Shown here in pieces: positions 30,816 to 40,510 of a stretch of 64,000 nt of DNA. The stretch spans positions 434,001 to 498,000 of the forward strand of contig CM000693.1 of the NCBI GenBank assembly GCA_000149225.2, given 5' to 3'. A program made the translations under genes and the position numbers. Positions within the stretch are counted from its first letter, which is position 1. The number at the start of each line of letters is the position of its first letter. The notes below the pieces were generated by a model. That model saw nothing but the letters and a program-made list of their open reading frames with translations, did no database searches and was not told where the DNA came from. The DNA is from Lachancea kluyveri NRRL Y-12651 (lineage: Eukaryota > Ascomycota > Saccharomycetes > Saccharomycetales > Saccharomycetaceae).

Positions 30816-32723
30816 ATGTCAGAATCTCCCGATAAAGATTGTGGATACGTGCTTATTAATGATGAGGCTTACTTGAGCATTGGGGAGTTGGTAAGATATA
30901 AAATTACGGTAGATGCTACAGTGTTGCAATCACAAGGTATCAATTCTTCGGAGCTTTACATGAAATTCAAAAATACAGAAACTCCGCTACTTAGGCCTTT
31001 TTATTTGGCAGGTCCCTACTCATTCTACGTAGACATCAGACCACTCAATTATAACGAATCGGAGAGATTCGAAGATGAAAAGATTCAGTTCCGTAGTGAC
31101 GTTAAACCTGATGAAACATTCAAGGCAAGGTTAAAGCTGAATGCACATTCCAAGGTGGGTGACACTAATTGTTTCTGTTGGATCATTGATGTGATTTCGC
31201 AAATCTCTGTTACTCCAATTCCCAAACTAAACTTTAGGATGTGTATCGGCACTACTTCTGAATCGATTAAGAAGCACGATAGACCAATTGATTGCATTAA
31301 GGGGCTCGAGTGTGAAAAATGGGATACAAGGAAACTATGGGACTTGCCTCCAAGATTTCCTACAAAGCCGGTACATTTGGTGATTATCACGCACGGAATC
31401 TTCTCGAATGTTGGTTGTGATATGCTATATTTGAAGGACCGAATTGAAAGAACGGCCAATGGCATCGATGATGACATAAACCCTAATGTGGTGATTAGAG
31501 GGTATATGGGTAACATAGGAAGATCTGCAAATGGGATTAGATCTCTTGGTGAAAGGTTAGCGAAATTCATCATCAAAACAGTAGACGATATGAGGGTCAA
31601 ATATAATGTGGACAAAATATCCTTCATAGGACACTCTTTAGGCGGGCCTGTTCAATCATTTGCTATACATTACATATCTGTTGAAAGGCCTGATATATTT
31701 GGCCAGTCAGGCTTGCGTCCGGTTAATTTTATTGCATTGGCAAGCCCTTTCCTAGGTGTGATTGGAGACCTTCCCAAAGTCCTGTCATTGGCTTTAGATG
31801 TCGGAGCTTTAGGTAAAACAGGAAGGGACTTAAACCTGAAACACAGTTTTTTCTTGCCCAAAAAGGGTATCGTTAATGAAGATAGCACTCGTCGTCATGT
31901 TAGGTACAAAAACAAGCCAATACTTGAACTTATTCCTCAAGCCCCGGCCCTCTCGGTATTCCAGAGCTTCGTTAATCGCACTGTGTACGCTAATGTGGTT
32001 CATGATGGTATTGTGCCCCTAAGAACGGCAGCATTGTTATACTTGGACTGGAACGGTTTAGATGATGTGCAGAATATACGTAAACAACAAGGAGACGGAC
32101 AGGATCCCTTAGAAGAAGATGGTGAAAGGAATAAAACTAGTACGGGTGAGATTCCAGAAGAATCGATGGATAAAAAATCCGCCCTACAGTGGCTGCTACC
32201 TCAGCCACTGGTTAAGAAAAAATACAAACAATATTTTCGTACTCAAACTGTAGGCTCTAATGACGTTGCATCCTCAAAGGCAGGCAACACCAATGGAAGT
32301 TTTAACTCCCAAAGGTTTTCTCCTCCGCCAAGAGCATCTCCACTCCTCGCTGCGGCGAGCGTTTTAACTGCTCCTCTGCCAAGTCAGGAGTATATTACAG
32401 ATCCGAGTATTAGAGAGGATAGAATATTTCATGATAAATTTTATCGTCCAAATGAATTACCTCCTGCACATTATACCAATAGAGAACTAATCAAGAAGAT
32501 TATATACCCAAACGATAGAATTCATAGGGTTCAAGAAAGGATCGCTAGATACTGGCAAGAAAGTATGGTTTGGCGAAAGGTACTAGTTGAGCTAAAACCT
32601 GACTCCCACAATAACATCGTAGTGCGTCGTAGATTTGTGAATTCGTATGGTTGGGTAGTGATAGACCATCTAGTGGAAGAACATTTTGGCTTAGAGGCTT
32701 GCAGAAAATATAAAGATTTGTAG
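30816..32723 (+). CDS. YDR444W: Putative lipase/serine esterase (YDR444W-like, DUF676)
   Basis: Counterpart of uncharacterised S. cerevisiae YDR444W (687 residues). The 635-residue product starts MSESPDKDCGYV (ATG at 30816; the preceding codon is TTG). The alpha/beta-hydrolase core (about 185-400) has the oxyanion-loop ITHGIFSNVGCDM and the nucleophile elbow GHSLGG (272-277); VVHDGIVPLRTA likely carries the catalytic His/Asp region. This places it in the DUF676 putative serine-esterase family. The N-terminal 180 residues form a beta-rich domain; the C-terminal part is low complexity, then a conserved YGWVVIDHLVEEHFG end. Substrate unknown. Divergent from SSN2. Confidence 0.88.
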   Translation: MSESPDKDCGYVLINDEAYLSIGELVRYKITVDATVLQSQGINSSELYMKFKNTETPLLRPFYLAGPYSFYVDIRPLNYNESERFEDEKIQFRSDVKPDETFKARLKLNAHSKVGDTNCFCWIIDVISQISVTPIPKLNFRMCIGTTSESIKKHDRPIDCIKGLECEKWDTRKLWDLPPRFPTKPVHLVIITHGIFSNVGCDMLYLKDRIERTANGIDDDINPNVVIRGYMGNIGRSANGIRSLGERLAKFIIKTVDDMRVKYNVDKISFIGHSLGGPVQSFAIHYISVERPDIFGQSGLRPVNFIALASPFLGVIGDLPKVLSLALDVGALGKTGRDLNLKHSFFLPKKGIVNEDSTRRHVRYKNKPILELIPQAPALSVFQSFVNRTVYANVVHDGIVPLRTAALLYLDWNGLDDVQNIRKQQGDGQDPLEEDGERNKTSTGEIPEESMDKKSALQWLLPQPLVKKKYKQYFRTQTVGSNDVASSKAGNTNGSFNSQRFSPPPRASPLLAAASVLTAPLPSQEYITDPSIREDRIFHDKFYRPNELPPAHYTNRELIKKIIYPNDRIHRVQERIARYWQESMVWRKVLVELKPDSHNNIVVRRRFVNSYGWVVIDHLVEEHFGLEACRKYKDL

Positions 32724-32846
32724 TTGTTTCATTGTGTAATTGTAGGCATTCTGGGTCATATATCTGCCTATGTCTTTAAGTACTAGTACTATTTGTTTAT
32801 TTATTTGCAGAGGGAAAAAAAAACGAAAAGAAAAAAGTGACTTCTA

Positions 32847-34565
32847 TCAATCATCATTAGGGTCGAGCGGGTCGATCTTGAAGATTTTATCTGGGTTTAA
32901 TAATCTCTTGGGGTCTAGGGCCAATTTGAGCTTTCTCATTGTGTCGATGGATGTGGTGCCGAGCTCCATTTCTAAGAAAGCCCTCTTGCCAGTGCCAATG
33001 CCATGTTCACCTGAGCAAGTACCCTCGTTTTCTAATCCGATTTTGGTTATTTTGTAGACTAGTTGTTTGCAGAGTTCAAGTTGTTCTGGTTCATAAAAAA
33101 TATCGCAGTGAAAATTACCATCACCTACATGGCCCAATATCATATAGTGTAGCGGACTCTTATCCATGAGCTTGTTGATTTCGTTCAAAGTAGTGGCTAA
33201 GCGTGATAATGGAACGGCACAGTCAGTAATCCACATTTTGGCATTTTCATTGATTTCGTTGTAACCGTAGTCCAACATTAGGTATAAAGCGTTTTTTCTA
33301 GCAGAAAACAGCTCTTCAGCCTCCCGTTCGTCTTTTGCAAACTCGAACATCTTACAATGGTTTTCTTTAGACACAGCGCTGACTTCATTGATATATTCGT
33401 TTACCACTGTTTTGTTTAACCCCGCTATTTTGAAGAAGAGTGTGGGTAAATTCTCGTATTCCTTGGTGATCATATTGCTGTAGTTAATACACCTCATCAT
33501 GTTTTCATCTAGCAGTTCCACGGCATTTAATTGAATACCTCTTTTGAATAAAGTGGCAACAGTCTTTGTACAATCTTCCAACGATGGAAATTGGACTACA
33601 GCGACAGTTTCATAAGCTGGTCTGACTTGTAACTTGACAGTAACTTCCGTTACAATGGCTAAAGTGCCTTCGCTTCCGACAAGAAGACCAGTCAAGTTGT
33701 AACCAGCACTTGATTTCCGCGGCCTTTGCTTGGTTTTGATAATAGTGCCATCAGAAAGTACAGCTTTGATGGCGATAACATTGGAAGCCATGGAGCCATA
33801 CCTGGTGGCACCGATTCCAGATGCATTAGTGCTAACCATACCACATATGTGGGCCCCGGGACCACAGTCACAGCCAAGCATTAGATTTTCCAAGCCATCC
33901 TCGTTAGATAAATATTCGTTCAATTGTTGCCAGCCAACACCAGCCTGTACAACAGCATCTAAATCATCATGATCAACTCTCAAAACCTTATTCATTCTAG
34001 AGGTATTCAGCACGATGCCAGGTCTAGTGGAATAAAAGTGGCCTTCGAGTGACGTACCTCCGGAGTACGGAACTACTGGAATATTATATCTGTTAATAAT
34101 CTTCATTATTGCAGAAATCTCTTCGGTAGATATTGGATAGACGATGCACTCGGGTCTCTGGTGAGGTAAAGGTTTCGATGGGTTAAATCCGTTATCTGTA
34201 TGATGATCTAATTCGACGTCATCTGTTCTAACGTATTCTGGCCCCAAAACTTCGCGAATCTCATCCAAACATTTAGCTAGAGCTTCATGTGAGCCGTAGC
34301 GGGGTGTTTCCAACGCTGACAATGGTGTTGTTGATTGCAAGGGGAACACTTGCTTGCTGGCAGATAGTTTAGAAGAGTAAAATATACCAAAAGCTGCACC
34401 TGTAATCAACGCAGCGGTAATAGATAAAGTACCATACGTCGTAGACTTTTGACTACCACTTCTTGTAAAACTAGTTTTAAAGCGAACACACCTTGGATAT
34501 ATCGCTTCCGCGCACTTCGAATGAGATGCGATAACCCTTTTTAGAATCAACTTTCGAGCAAACAT
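32847..34565 (-). CDS. DLD1: D-lactate dehydrogenase (cytochrome), mitochondrial
   Basis: FAD flavoprotein of the mitochondrial inner membrane that oxidises D-lactate to pyruvate with cytochrome c as acceptor. The 572-residue product (587 in S. cerevisiae Dld1) has a basic N-terminal presequence (MFARKLILKRVIASHSKCAE), a hydrophobic anchor (about 48-66), an FAD-binding PCMH domain (VVPYSGGTSLEGHF, GCDCGPGAHICGMVSTNASG, GLLVGSEGTLAIVTEV) and a C-terminal FAD-oxidase domain ending with HVGDGNFHCDIFY and CSGEHGIGTGKR. The N-terminal anchor and length favour Dld1 over Dld2 or Dld3. In S. cerevisiae DLD1 is YDL174C, far from the YDR444W-ECM11 interval it occupies here. Confidence 0.92.
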   Translation of the reverse strand: MFARKLILKRVIASHSKCAEAIYPRCVRFKTSFTRSGSQKSTTYGTLSITAALITGAAFGIFYSSKLSASKQVFPLQSTTPLSALETPRYGSHEALAKCLDEIREVLGPEYVRTDDVELDHHTDNGFNPSKPLPHQRPECIVYPISTEEISAIMKIINRYNIPVVPYSGGTSLEGHFYSTRPGIVLNTSRMNKVLRVDHDDLDAVVQAGVGWQQLNEYLSNEDGLENLMLGCDCGPGAHICGMVSTNASGIGATRYGSMASNVIAIKAVLSDGTIIKTKQRPRKSSAGYNLTGLLVGSEGTLAIVTEVTVKLQVRPAYETVAVVQFPSLEDCTKTVATLFKRGIQLNAVELLDENMMRCINYSNMITKEYENLPTLFFKIAGLNKTVVNEYINEVSAVSKENHCKMFEFAKDEREAEELFSARKNALYLMLDYGYNEINENAKMWITDCAVPLSRLATTLNEINKLMDKSPLHYMILGHVGDGNFHCDIFYEPEQLELCKQLVYKITKIGLENEGTCSGEHGIGTGKRAFLEMELGTTSIDTMRKLKLALDPKRLLNPDKIFKIDPLDPNDD

Positions 34566-35030
34566 CCTGATGTTTTCGTCAAACAGGTCACGTTGTAGTA
34601 TAGTGATTAGGCAAAATCACAATGCTATGTGTCAACGATTCGAGGCCAGTCTGAATTTTTATGCCACGGATGTCTATCAATTCTTGGCACTGCAATGAGA
34701 GCCACAGTTTTTAACTAGCAACGAACGCATTATTGATAGAAAAAATGAGATTGACCGAAAAACTGGTATTTGCGACGGACAAAGAAAGACAATAAGAATG
34801 AACACTTCTATTTAAACAGCTGGTAAATTTTTATTTTTTTTTAAAGTTTGAGAAATATACTATTTCAAATTTAAGAACTTCCAAATGGGAATGACAGTAG
34901 GTCTTTGTAAACGATACTCTTAGTTTGAGATACAGGATATACAACGTTGGAGGATGTCATGTTCTCGAGCGTATCCAGACACTATAAACTTTACACCAAT
35001 AAAAAAAAGATGGTGTTTTGGAAAAAAGAA
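34566..35030. other. DLD1 upstream region to the tRNA
   Basis: A 465-bp AT-rich region holding the DLD1 promoter and the 3' flank of the tRNA. No gene seen. Confidence 0.4.
35022..35027 (-). terminator. Pol III T-run after tRNA-Lys
   Basis: Six consecutive T on the minus strand, starting 4 nt after the tRNA discriminator base. Confidence 0.85.
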
Positions 35031-35103
35031 AGCCCTGTAGGGGGCTCGAACCCCTAGCCTTATGATTAAGAGTCATACGCGCTACCGATTGCGCCAACAA
35101 GGC
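35031..35103 (-). tRNA. tK(CUU): tRNA-Lys (CUU)
   Basis: On the minus strand the 73-nt sequence folds as a full cloverleaf: acceptor GCCTTGT pairs with ACAGGGC, the A box is TTGGCGCAATCGG, the anticodon loop ACTCTTAAT contains CUU, and the B box is GGTTCGAGCCCC. It is nearly identical to S. cerevisiae tRNA-Lys(CUU). No intron. A T6 pol III terminator follows on the minus strand (complement of 35022-35027). Confidence 0.97.
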
Positions 35104-35222
35104 TCCTTGAAATCCGTTGACAACTTCGGACGAATCGAACCTACACATTCTACTAAAGCTTGCGTTAGTAGGAACAAACGGCATACGAAGCATTGATCCG
35201 TTGAGTATCCTGGCGATAATAA

Positions 35223-35544
35223 TGAGAAATATGTTGATATTGGGACAATTGTTGAGATTCCATTTTTGATTAAGGCTATAATAATTGGTATATGGTTATA
35301 CTAGAAGTTCTCCTCATCTTTCTAGGAATCCAGAAAAGGGAGTCGATAATTCTACATACAAATATTCTTCCTTTTATATGTTTCTGGTTCATTATCCTAT
35401 TACATTATCAATCCTTGCGTTTCAGCTTCCACTAACTTAGATGACTGTTTCTCATTCTTTAGGTCACCTTATAACACCGTGTGTGATAATATACTAGTAA
35501 CACGAATACTAGTCGATGGTCGATAGTTGTATTTCGTTCCAACA
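35223..35544 (-). mobile_element. Solo LTR of a Ty1/Ty2-type (copia/Pseudoviridae) element
   Basis: On the minus strand the 322-bp segment opens TGTTGGAA and closes ATTTCTCA, as S. cerevisiae Ty1/Ty2 LTRs (delta elements) do. Internal landmarks also match, including GCAAGGATTGATAATGTAAT and GAGGAGAACTTCTAGTATA. The 3' end resembles the Ty2 form most. No internal coding region accompanies it, so it is a solo LTR fossil left by LTR recombination. The flanks (AATAA and GTTAT) are not an obvious 5-bp target duplication. It lies 119-441 bp upstream of the tRNA-Lys gene, inside the window favoured by Ty1/Ty2 integration. Moderate divergence suggests a fairly old insertion. Confidence 0.9.
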
Positions 35545-36036
35545 GTTATTACGAGAGCTATAGGATAAATGAGGGTGAATCCAGTAAGAAACTGCGTGAG
35601 CTATGGCCCGTATTATGATAGAAAAATGATCAAAAACATGTGGAATTCGGTCGCTAAGAATGGACGCAGTGTCGGTGAAATGTTCACTCTGGAACTTGTT
35701 AGATTATTTGTTTGAAAATTTACTTGTGGACTAGCCCTTAGCTCTTTTTTTTAAAGTTTACTATAAATCACGAAGCATTGGGTGAAATTTAAATTTGAAA
35801 GTGTATACATTAAAAATAGATATAAAGCAGTCAGCAGTTTAAAGTAAATCTATTTAGATATGGACGAAGAAGTCTTTTATTTTTTTTAATTCTCATAGCT
35901 TTTTCAAAAGTTATGTTATCACTTTTTCGCGCGACAGTTCGTGACACCGACATCCAGTATAAAGGTTAAATATCTAACTATCCGAACAGACGTGTAAAAC
36001 TCAAAACAACATTTAGAAAGACATATATAAATACAA
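35545..36036. other. LTR-ECM11 intergenic region
   Basis: A 492-bp very AT-rich region containing the ECM11 promoter. No gene or clear motif cluster seen. Confidence 0.4.
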
Positions 36037-36900
36037 ATGTCGATTATCAAGAAAGAACCTAATACTAAGGAAGGCGTACCCACCACCACATACCTAACTA
36101 CAGTTCATAAAGATGATACCAAACCCGCTTCCAATGCAGATAGCCGCCAGCCTCTTAAACAGAAGCCTTCGAACATGAAGCAGACGCAAAAGAAAGGTGA
36201 TACGCTGGGGGTGAATAAACAGGAAATTATATCTAAGTTTCTTTTATCACCGGGTAAAGTAACCACGTTAAATTCTATTTCAAAGCAAGCAGAAGAGCAA
36301 ACCATTGTTAAGAAAGAGCATGCTTTGTTATTTCAACAAGTGAATAACACACCATCGAAGATTAAACACAGCATTCCAATGGAGAGCTGCTCTACTAAAA
36401 AGCTGAAAGTAGACAACAAATTTACAAAGTTTTCTTCATCTCCAGAAAATTCAAGCATCAAAACAGATTTACAACTGACGCCGGCTACAGACAGGCATAA
36501 GAATATAGGTGCAAGGGACTCCTCATCCCCACCAAGAAACCCTGGAAAATACCTTCAAATTAACAACCTGCTCTACCAAACCACAGAAGAAACCGAATCG
36601 GCCTCATATTATGATGATATTTTCGAGGAGGTCCAAGATGGTAAGGAAAAAAAAATGTGTATGGAGTTTGCATCAATGAACTTGGCAGAGTGGTTGCAGA
36701 CAGGTGAGATGTTGATGCGGGAGCACAAGAATATTATGGAAAGACTAATCTTGGCACGGATCAAATTGAGCCATAGGTTCAAAGCGATTACTGATTTAAT
36801 AAACGAAAGAGCCACTGCATTAAATGCTCAAGGCGAAATCCTAGATGATAAGATGAAAAAAATTCAAGATTTGGGGAAAGAGATCTTAGAAATCATTTAG
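36037..36900 (+). CDS. ECM11: Meiotic synaptonemal-complex protein Ecm11
   Basis: Works with Gmc2 in assembling the synaptonemal-complex central element; SUMOylation of Ecm11 is needed in S. cerevisiae. The 287-residue product (302 in YDR446W) starts MSIIKKEP, so the SUMO-acceptor consensus IKKE at K5 is kept where S. cerevisiae has its key K5 site. A second psi-K-x-E match (VKKE, K92) is present. The middle is low complexity (Ser, Lys, Pro). The C-terminal 90 residues (from about 195) form a predicted coiled coil (MCMEFASMNLAEWLQTGEML onward), the likely Gmc2-binding part. Confidence 0.88.
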   Translation: MSIIKKEPNTKEGVPTTTYLTTVHKDDTKPASNADSRQPLKQKPSNMKQTQKKGDTLGVNKQEIISKFLLSPGKVTTLNSISKQAEEQTIVKKEHALLFQQVNNTPSKIKHSIPMESCSTKKLKVDNKFTKFSSSPENSSIKTDLQLTPATDRHKNIGARDSSSPPRNPGKYLQINNLLYQTTEETESASYYDDIFEEVQDGKEKKMCMEFASMNLAEWLQTGEMLMREHKNIMERLILARIKLSHRFKAITDLINERATALNAQGEILDDKMKKIQDLGKEILEII

Positions 36901-37110
36901 TTTCGAAAAAAAAAAAGATACTCTTTCGATAGCTACACAGAGGTTCAGATCCTTCCCTGCCTACTTCATTTCTCTTTTGTAACAACGCACATAAATGATA
37001 GGATTTTTCGTATTATAATGTGGTTCTTATTTAACTGTACACATTTGGAAAATATAAGGGAAAAATTTCAATGTACAAAAACTAGAGACAACAAAAGTTT
37101 ATTCATACAT

Positions 37111-37895
37111 CTAGTTTCTTCTTCTGAAACGTCTTTCTCTTTGGGCAGAGACGTTAGAGACAGCTAATGGCAACTTCAAACCCAAAGACTTGACCAAGTC
37201 AGCAGTTTGGTTGTCAACGTTCAAGACACCCTTAGAGTGAGACAAGTCCAAAGCAGAGACATCTGGGACGTATTGGTCCTTTCTTTCTCTTTCTTCTTCT
37301 TGCAACTTGAAAGAGATACCTCTAACTGGACCCTTTTGAATTCTCTTCATCAAGTGGGTAGTGTAACCGGCAATCTTGTTTCTCAATCTCTTGGATTGGA
37401 TGGTAGCGATTTCGTCACACAATCTCTTGTTGGTTTGGAAGTCCAAAGTCAACTTTGGATAGTAACGTTCAATCAAAGCCTTGGAAGCACGCTTGACGGT
37501 CTTAGTTCTAACTCTACCCTGTTTAAAAGAAGTATTGTTAGTAAATTGTTATTAAGAAATTTCCAGAGGATAAAGCCTCCAAGCAGAGAAGCACTCAGAA
37601 GATTGTATCGTATACCTTGTGTGTTTCATTCTTGGCATGAGCACTTTAGCTGTCAAAGTATATTCTACCCAATATATCAAACTCCAAAGAAAAACAATGC
37701 AGGCTCAACGTATATTCAAAATACCATTATTCTCCTAGCCATATCAGGTTTGTATCTGAGGTAAATCACCGGATATTTTCTCCATTCTCTAAACAGAAAC
37801 ATTCACAATGTACACGGTAGTCCAAGATTCGTGTAGAGCCTCTCTCCCCTCTGTTTTGTGTTTTCTCAAGTTTTTCATCAAAAATAACGTACCAT
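37111..37895 (-). CDS. RPS17: 40S ribosomal protein eS17, spliced
   Basis: Small-subunit ribosomal protein. The CDS joins ATG (37893-37895) to 37111-37518, giving 136 residues, the exact family length, starting [14 protein letters not shown]. The ATG-only first exon is the known arrangement of S. cerevisiae RP51/RPS17 genes. The intron is 37519-37892 (374 nt): donor GTACGT, branch point TACTAAC (37537-37543), acceptor CAG. The coding sequence is strongly codon-biased. The promoter has two RAP1-type sites (38297-38306 and 38322-38331) and an unusual GC-rich block (37998-38239). One copy replaces RPS17A/B. Convergent with ECM11. Confidence 0.96.
37519..37892 (-). other. RPS17: RPS17 intron
   Basis: Donor GTACGT at 37887-37892, branch point TACTAAC at 37537-37543, acceptor CAG at 37519-37521. 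No snoRNA recognised inside. Confidence 0.93.
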
Positions 37896-37997
37896 TTTGT
37901 ATTGATTATCTTAAGGTCCTACTAGTGTTGTATTCTCACGAGAATCAACTCAAAATTCTTAATCAAGTCTTCAATAATTTTTTTCAAACGAGTAGTT

Positions 37998-38239
37998 GCA
38001 AGCCAGGGCACCCACCAGTCGCATGCCAACCATGGGACCAGGCCCTGGAGGGGTAGTGGTTTGGGCTGGCTGGGCAGACTCCTCGCGGCCTACGCAGAGA
38101 CTCGCCCAGGTTGGGTCGTGGAGAGGGTAGCGTAGCTCCAGTCCCGGAGGGATAGCGACAGGGTAGGTGCGGTACTGGGCGTGCTACTCTCGTCAGGGAT
38201 TGGAAGGAATCGTGGGCCGAGACTTTAGAGTCCTCGGCA
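37998..38239. promoter_or_regulatory. GC-rich block in the RPS17 promoter
   Basis: About 240 bp of strikingly GC-rich DNA (41 of 60 bases in 38041-38100 are G or C, counted by eye) in otherwise AT-rich intergenic sequence, starting about 100 bp upstream of the RPS17 ATG and lying between it and the RAP1 sites. It shares the 12-mer TAGCGTAGCTCC (38128-38139) with the analogous RPS18 block, in the opposite orientation relative to the gene. Confidence 0.6.
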
Positions 38240-38296
38240 AAATGAAAAATAGTGAAACGTTTGTGAACCGAAAAATACTTCTTTACTTTATCTCAG

Positions 38297-38331
38297 TGTA
38301 TGGGTTGAGTAGAATATAATATGTGTGGGTT
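38297..38331 (-). promoter_or_regulatory. Tandem RAP1-type sites of RPS17
   Basis: AACCCATACA (38297-38306) and AACCCACACA (38322-38331) on the minus strand, matching the core of the ribosomal-protein RAP1 consensus ACACCCATACA. They sit about 400-440 bp upstream of the RPS17 start. Confidence 0.7.
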
Positions 38332-38466
38332 GGAAACATAAACAGTCACATCTCTACATCATCGAACACGAAAATCTATTGAGTTTATCCTTCATGAACT
38401 TGGAAAAAGGCATGAACATTTCAAATACGAACAAATTATTCCCAAAAAAACGACAAATCAAAGGCA

Positions 38467-39774
38467 ATGTCAAACAAGTTTCACTGTGATGTATGCTCTT
38501 CTGACTGTACAAACAGAGTGAGAATATCATGTGCTACTTGTCCAGAGTACGACCTGTGTGTTCCTTGTTTTTCTCAAGGTCTTTATAATGGTAATCATAG
38601 ACCATACCACGACTACAGGATCATCGAGACGAATTCCTATCCCATACTATGCGAAGATTGGGGTGCGGATGAAGAACTGGCTTTGATTAAAGGTGCTCAG
38701 AGTTTAGGATTAGGCAATTGGCAAGATATCGCAGATCATATTGGTAGCAGAGATAAGGAAGAAGTATATGAGCATTATTCGAAATACTATTTGAATAGTC
38801 CCTATTATCCTATCCCAGATATTACAAAGAAAATCAATGCACCTCAGGATGAATTCATAGAAAACAGAAAGAGAAGAATTGAAAGGTTTAGAGAAAAACC
38901 TTTGCAACCTCCAAGGAAGCCAATGGCCTCCGTACCAAGTTGTCATGAAGTTCAAGGGTTTATGCCGGGTAGATTGGAATTCGAAACAGAGTTTGAAAAC
39001 GAGGCTGAAGGGCCTGTGAAAGACATGGTTTTTGACCCGGATGACCAACCTTTAGATATAGAGGTCAAGTTGGCAATATTGGATATCTATAACTCTAGGT
39101 TGACAACTAGAGCTGAAAAGAAGAGGTTGCTGTTTGAAAACTGTTTGATGGACTACAGAAAGTTGCAGAGTATAGACAAAAAAAGAACCAAAGAGGCAAA
39201 AGAAGTATACAATAGAATTAAAGCATACGCTCGTATAATGACACCAGGCGACTTTGAAGAGTTCAGCAAAGACATTCTTGAGGAGTTGCGTTGTAGGTCT
39301 AGGATCCACCAACTGCAGGAATGGAGAAGCAATGGTATCACTACGTTAGAGGCGGGCTTAAAATATGAACGGGATAAACAAGCCAGGATAATGACCTTGG
39401 AACGATTTGGAAGTTCCATGTATTCCCCAACTAGCACGAGTAATTCTAGCAGACACAGAACTGTTTCCTCACATAGATCAAATGCAGATTATGGCCAAAA
39501 TTATAATGAAAGCAGTGGAAGAAGAAAAACCATGACCATAAGCGATATCCAACATGGGTCAGACTTTGCCTTGCTGTCACCTGATGAGCAGCAACTGTGT
39601 ATCCAGCTGAAGATTCTACCCAAACCCTACCTGGCGATTAAGGAAGTCATATTCAGGGAGCTTCTACGCACTGGTGGTATTTTGAAGAAGAAGACCTGTC
39701 GTGACTTACTGAACATCGATCCCTTGAAGGCTAACAAAATTTATGACTTTTTCCATTCCCAAAACTGGCTGTAA
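38467..39774 (+). CDS. ADA2: SAGA/ADA coactivator subunit Ada2
   Basis: Adaptor that stimulates the Gcn5 acetyltransferase in SAGA, SLIK and ADA complexes. The 435-residue product (434 in YDR448W) has a ZZ zinc finger (residues 5-55, with CDVCSSDCTNRVRISCATC and CVPC), a SANT domain (about 60-112, DWGADEELALIKGAQSLGLG), the central ADA2 region and a C-terminal SWIRM domain (about 355-435) ending FHSQNWL. All zinc ligands visible are intact. Divergent from RPS17. Confidence 0.96.
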   Translation: MSNKFHCDVCSSDCTNRVRISCATCPEYDLCVPCFSQGLYNGNHRPYHDYRIIETNSYPILCEDWGADEELALIKGAQSLGLGNWQDIADHIGSRDKEEVYEHYSKYYLNSPYYPIPDITKKINAPQDEFIENRKRRIERFREKPLQPPRKPMASVPSCHEVQGFMPGRLEFETEFENEAEGPVKDMVFDPDDQPLDIEVKLAILDIYNSRLTTRAEKKRLLFENCLMDYRKLQSIDKKRTKEAKEVYNRIKAYARIMTPGDFEEFSKDILEELRCRSRIHQLQEWRSNGITTLEAGLKYERDKQARIMTLERFGSSMYSPTSTSNSSRHRTVSSHRSNADYGQNYNESSGRRKTMTISDIQHGSDFALLSPDEQQLCIQLKILPKPYLAIKEVIFRELLRTGGILKKKTCRDLLNIDPLKANKIYDFFHSQNWL

Positions 39775-40510
39775 CATTAAATACTTGATTCCATATGAAA
39801 CTACATACCTGTGGATGAAATAACAGAGTTATAAACAATTAAAAACACTTAAGCGAAAGGGTATGGCCCTATGTACTGGTGCCTCATGTAAAAAATTAAC
39901 CACTAAATCAAAACTCAAAGTGCATTGCTCATTAGACGGTAAAGGAAGTGTTCTCAGGTATACCTTTCGCTGCTGCTCGTCCTAAATTGTATATAGCTGG
40001 CAAGAGTTGAGTTGGAATACCTGGCTCAACTCGATTACCATGAACTGTAATACTATGTATAGTGTAGTAGCTAACCAAATTAAAACAACTCACACTGCTA
40101 ATTGTACTGGTCAAATAAAAATGAAAAAGAGATAGTGCCGTACCGAGGTTAATAGAAACGGGATGAAGTCGCACTAGTTCAAAAGTGGCAGAAAAAAAAC
40201 AAGATAGCAAATACGTTTACATGTGCAATTGAACATCTGATTCAATGCTACAACATTGCCGATATTTGCTTCTGTTGGTCTCTCTCTTTTTTTTTTTTGG
40301 TTTTTTTTTTTTTTTTTTTTTTTAGTATTCCCTTAACCAAGCGTGCGGCTATAGCGCACAGACAAGGAATTCATTATTGTTAGGTTTCGCGTATCCAAAA
40401 AAGGTTTAAATCAATACCCGAACGGTGCAGGAACCTTTTTTTCTACTGTTTCAAGGGACATTTGTATCAAGAACTTAATACAGATTACAAAAATAAATTG
40501 ATACACTGAA
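39775..40510. other. ADA2 to membrane-protein gene intergenic region
   Basis: 736 bp holding the ADA2 3' end and the promoter of the next gene. It includes a T12-GG-T23 tract (40287-40323). A 92-codon minus-strand frame (39932-40210) begins with TTG and has no recognisable similarity; treated as chance. Confidence 0.45.
40287..40323. repeat. Long poly-T tract
   Basis: Twelve T, GG, then 23 T, about 190 bp upstream of the 40511 gene; likely a nucleosome-depleting poly(dA:dT) element. Confidence 0.8.

Noticed and set aside
39932-40210. 92-codon minus-strand frame between ADA2 and the 40511 gene
   Set aside because: It begins with TTG, not ATG, and shows no domain or similarity.
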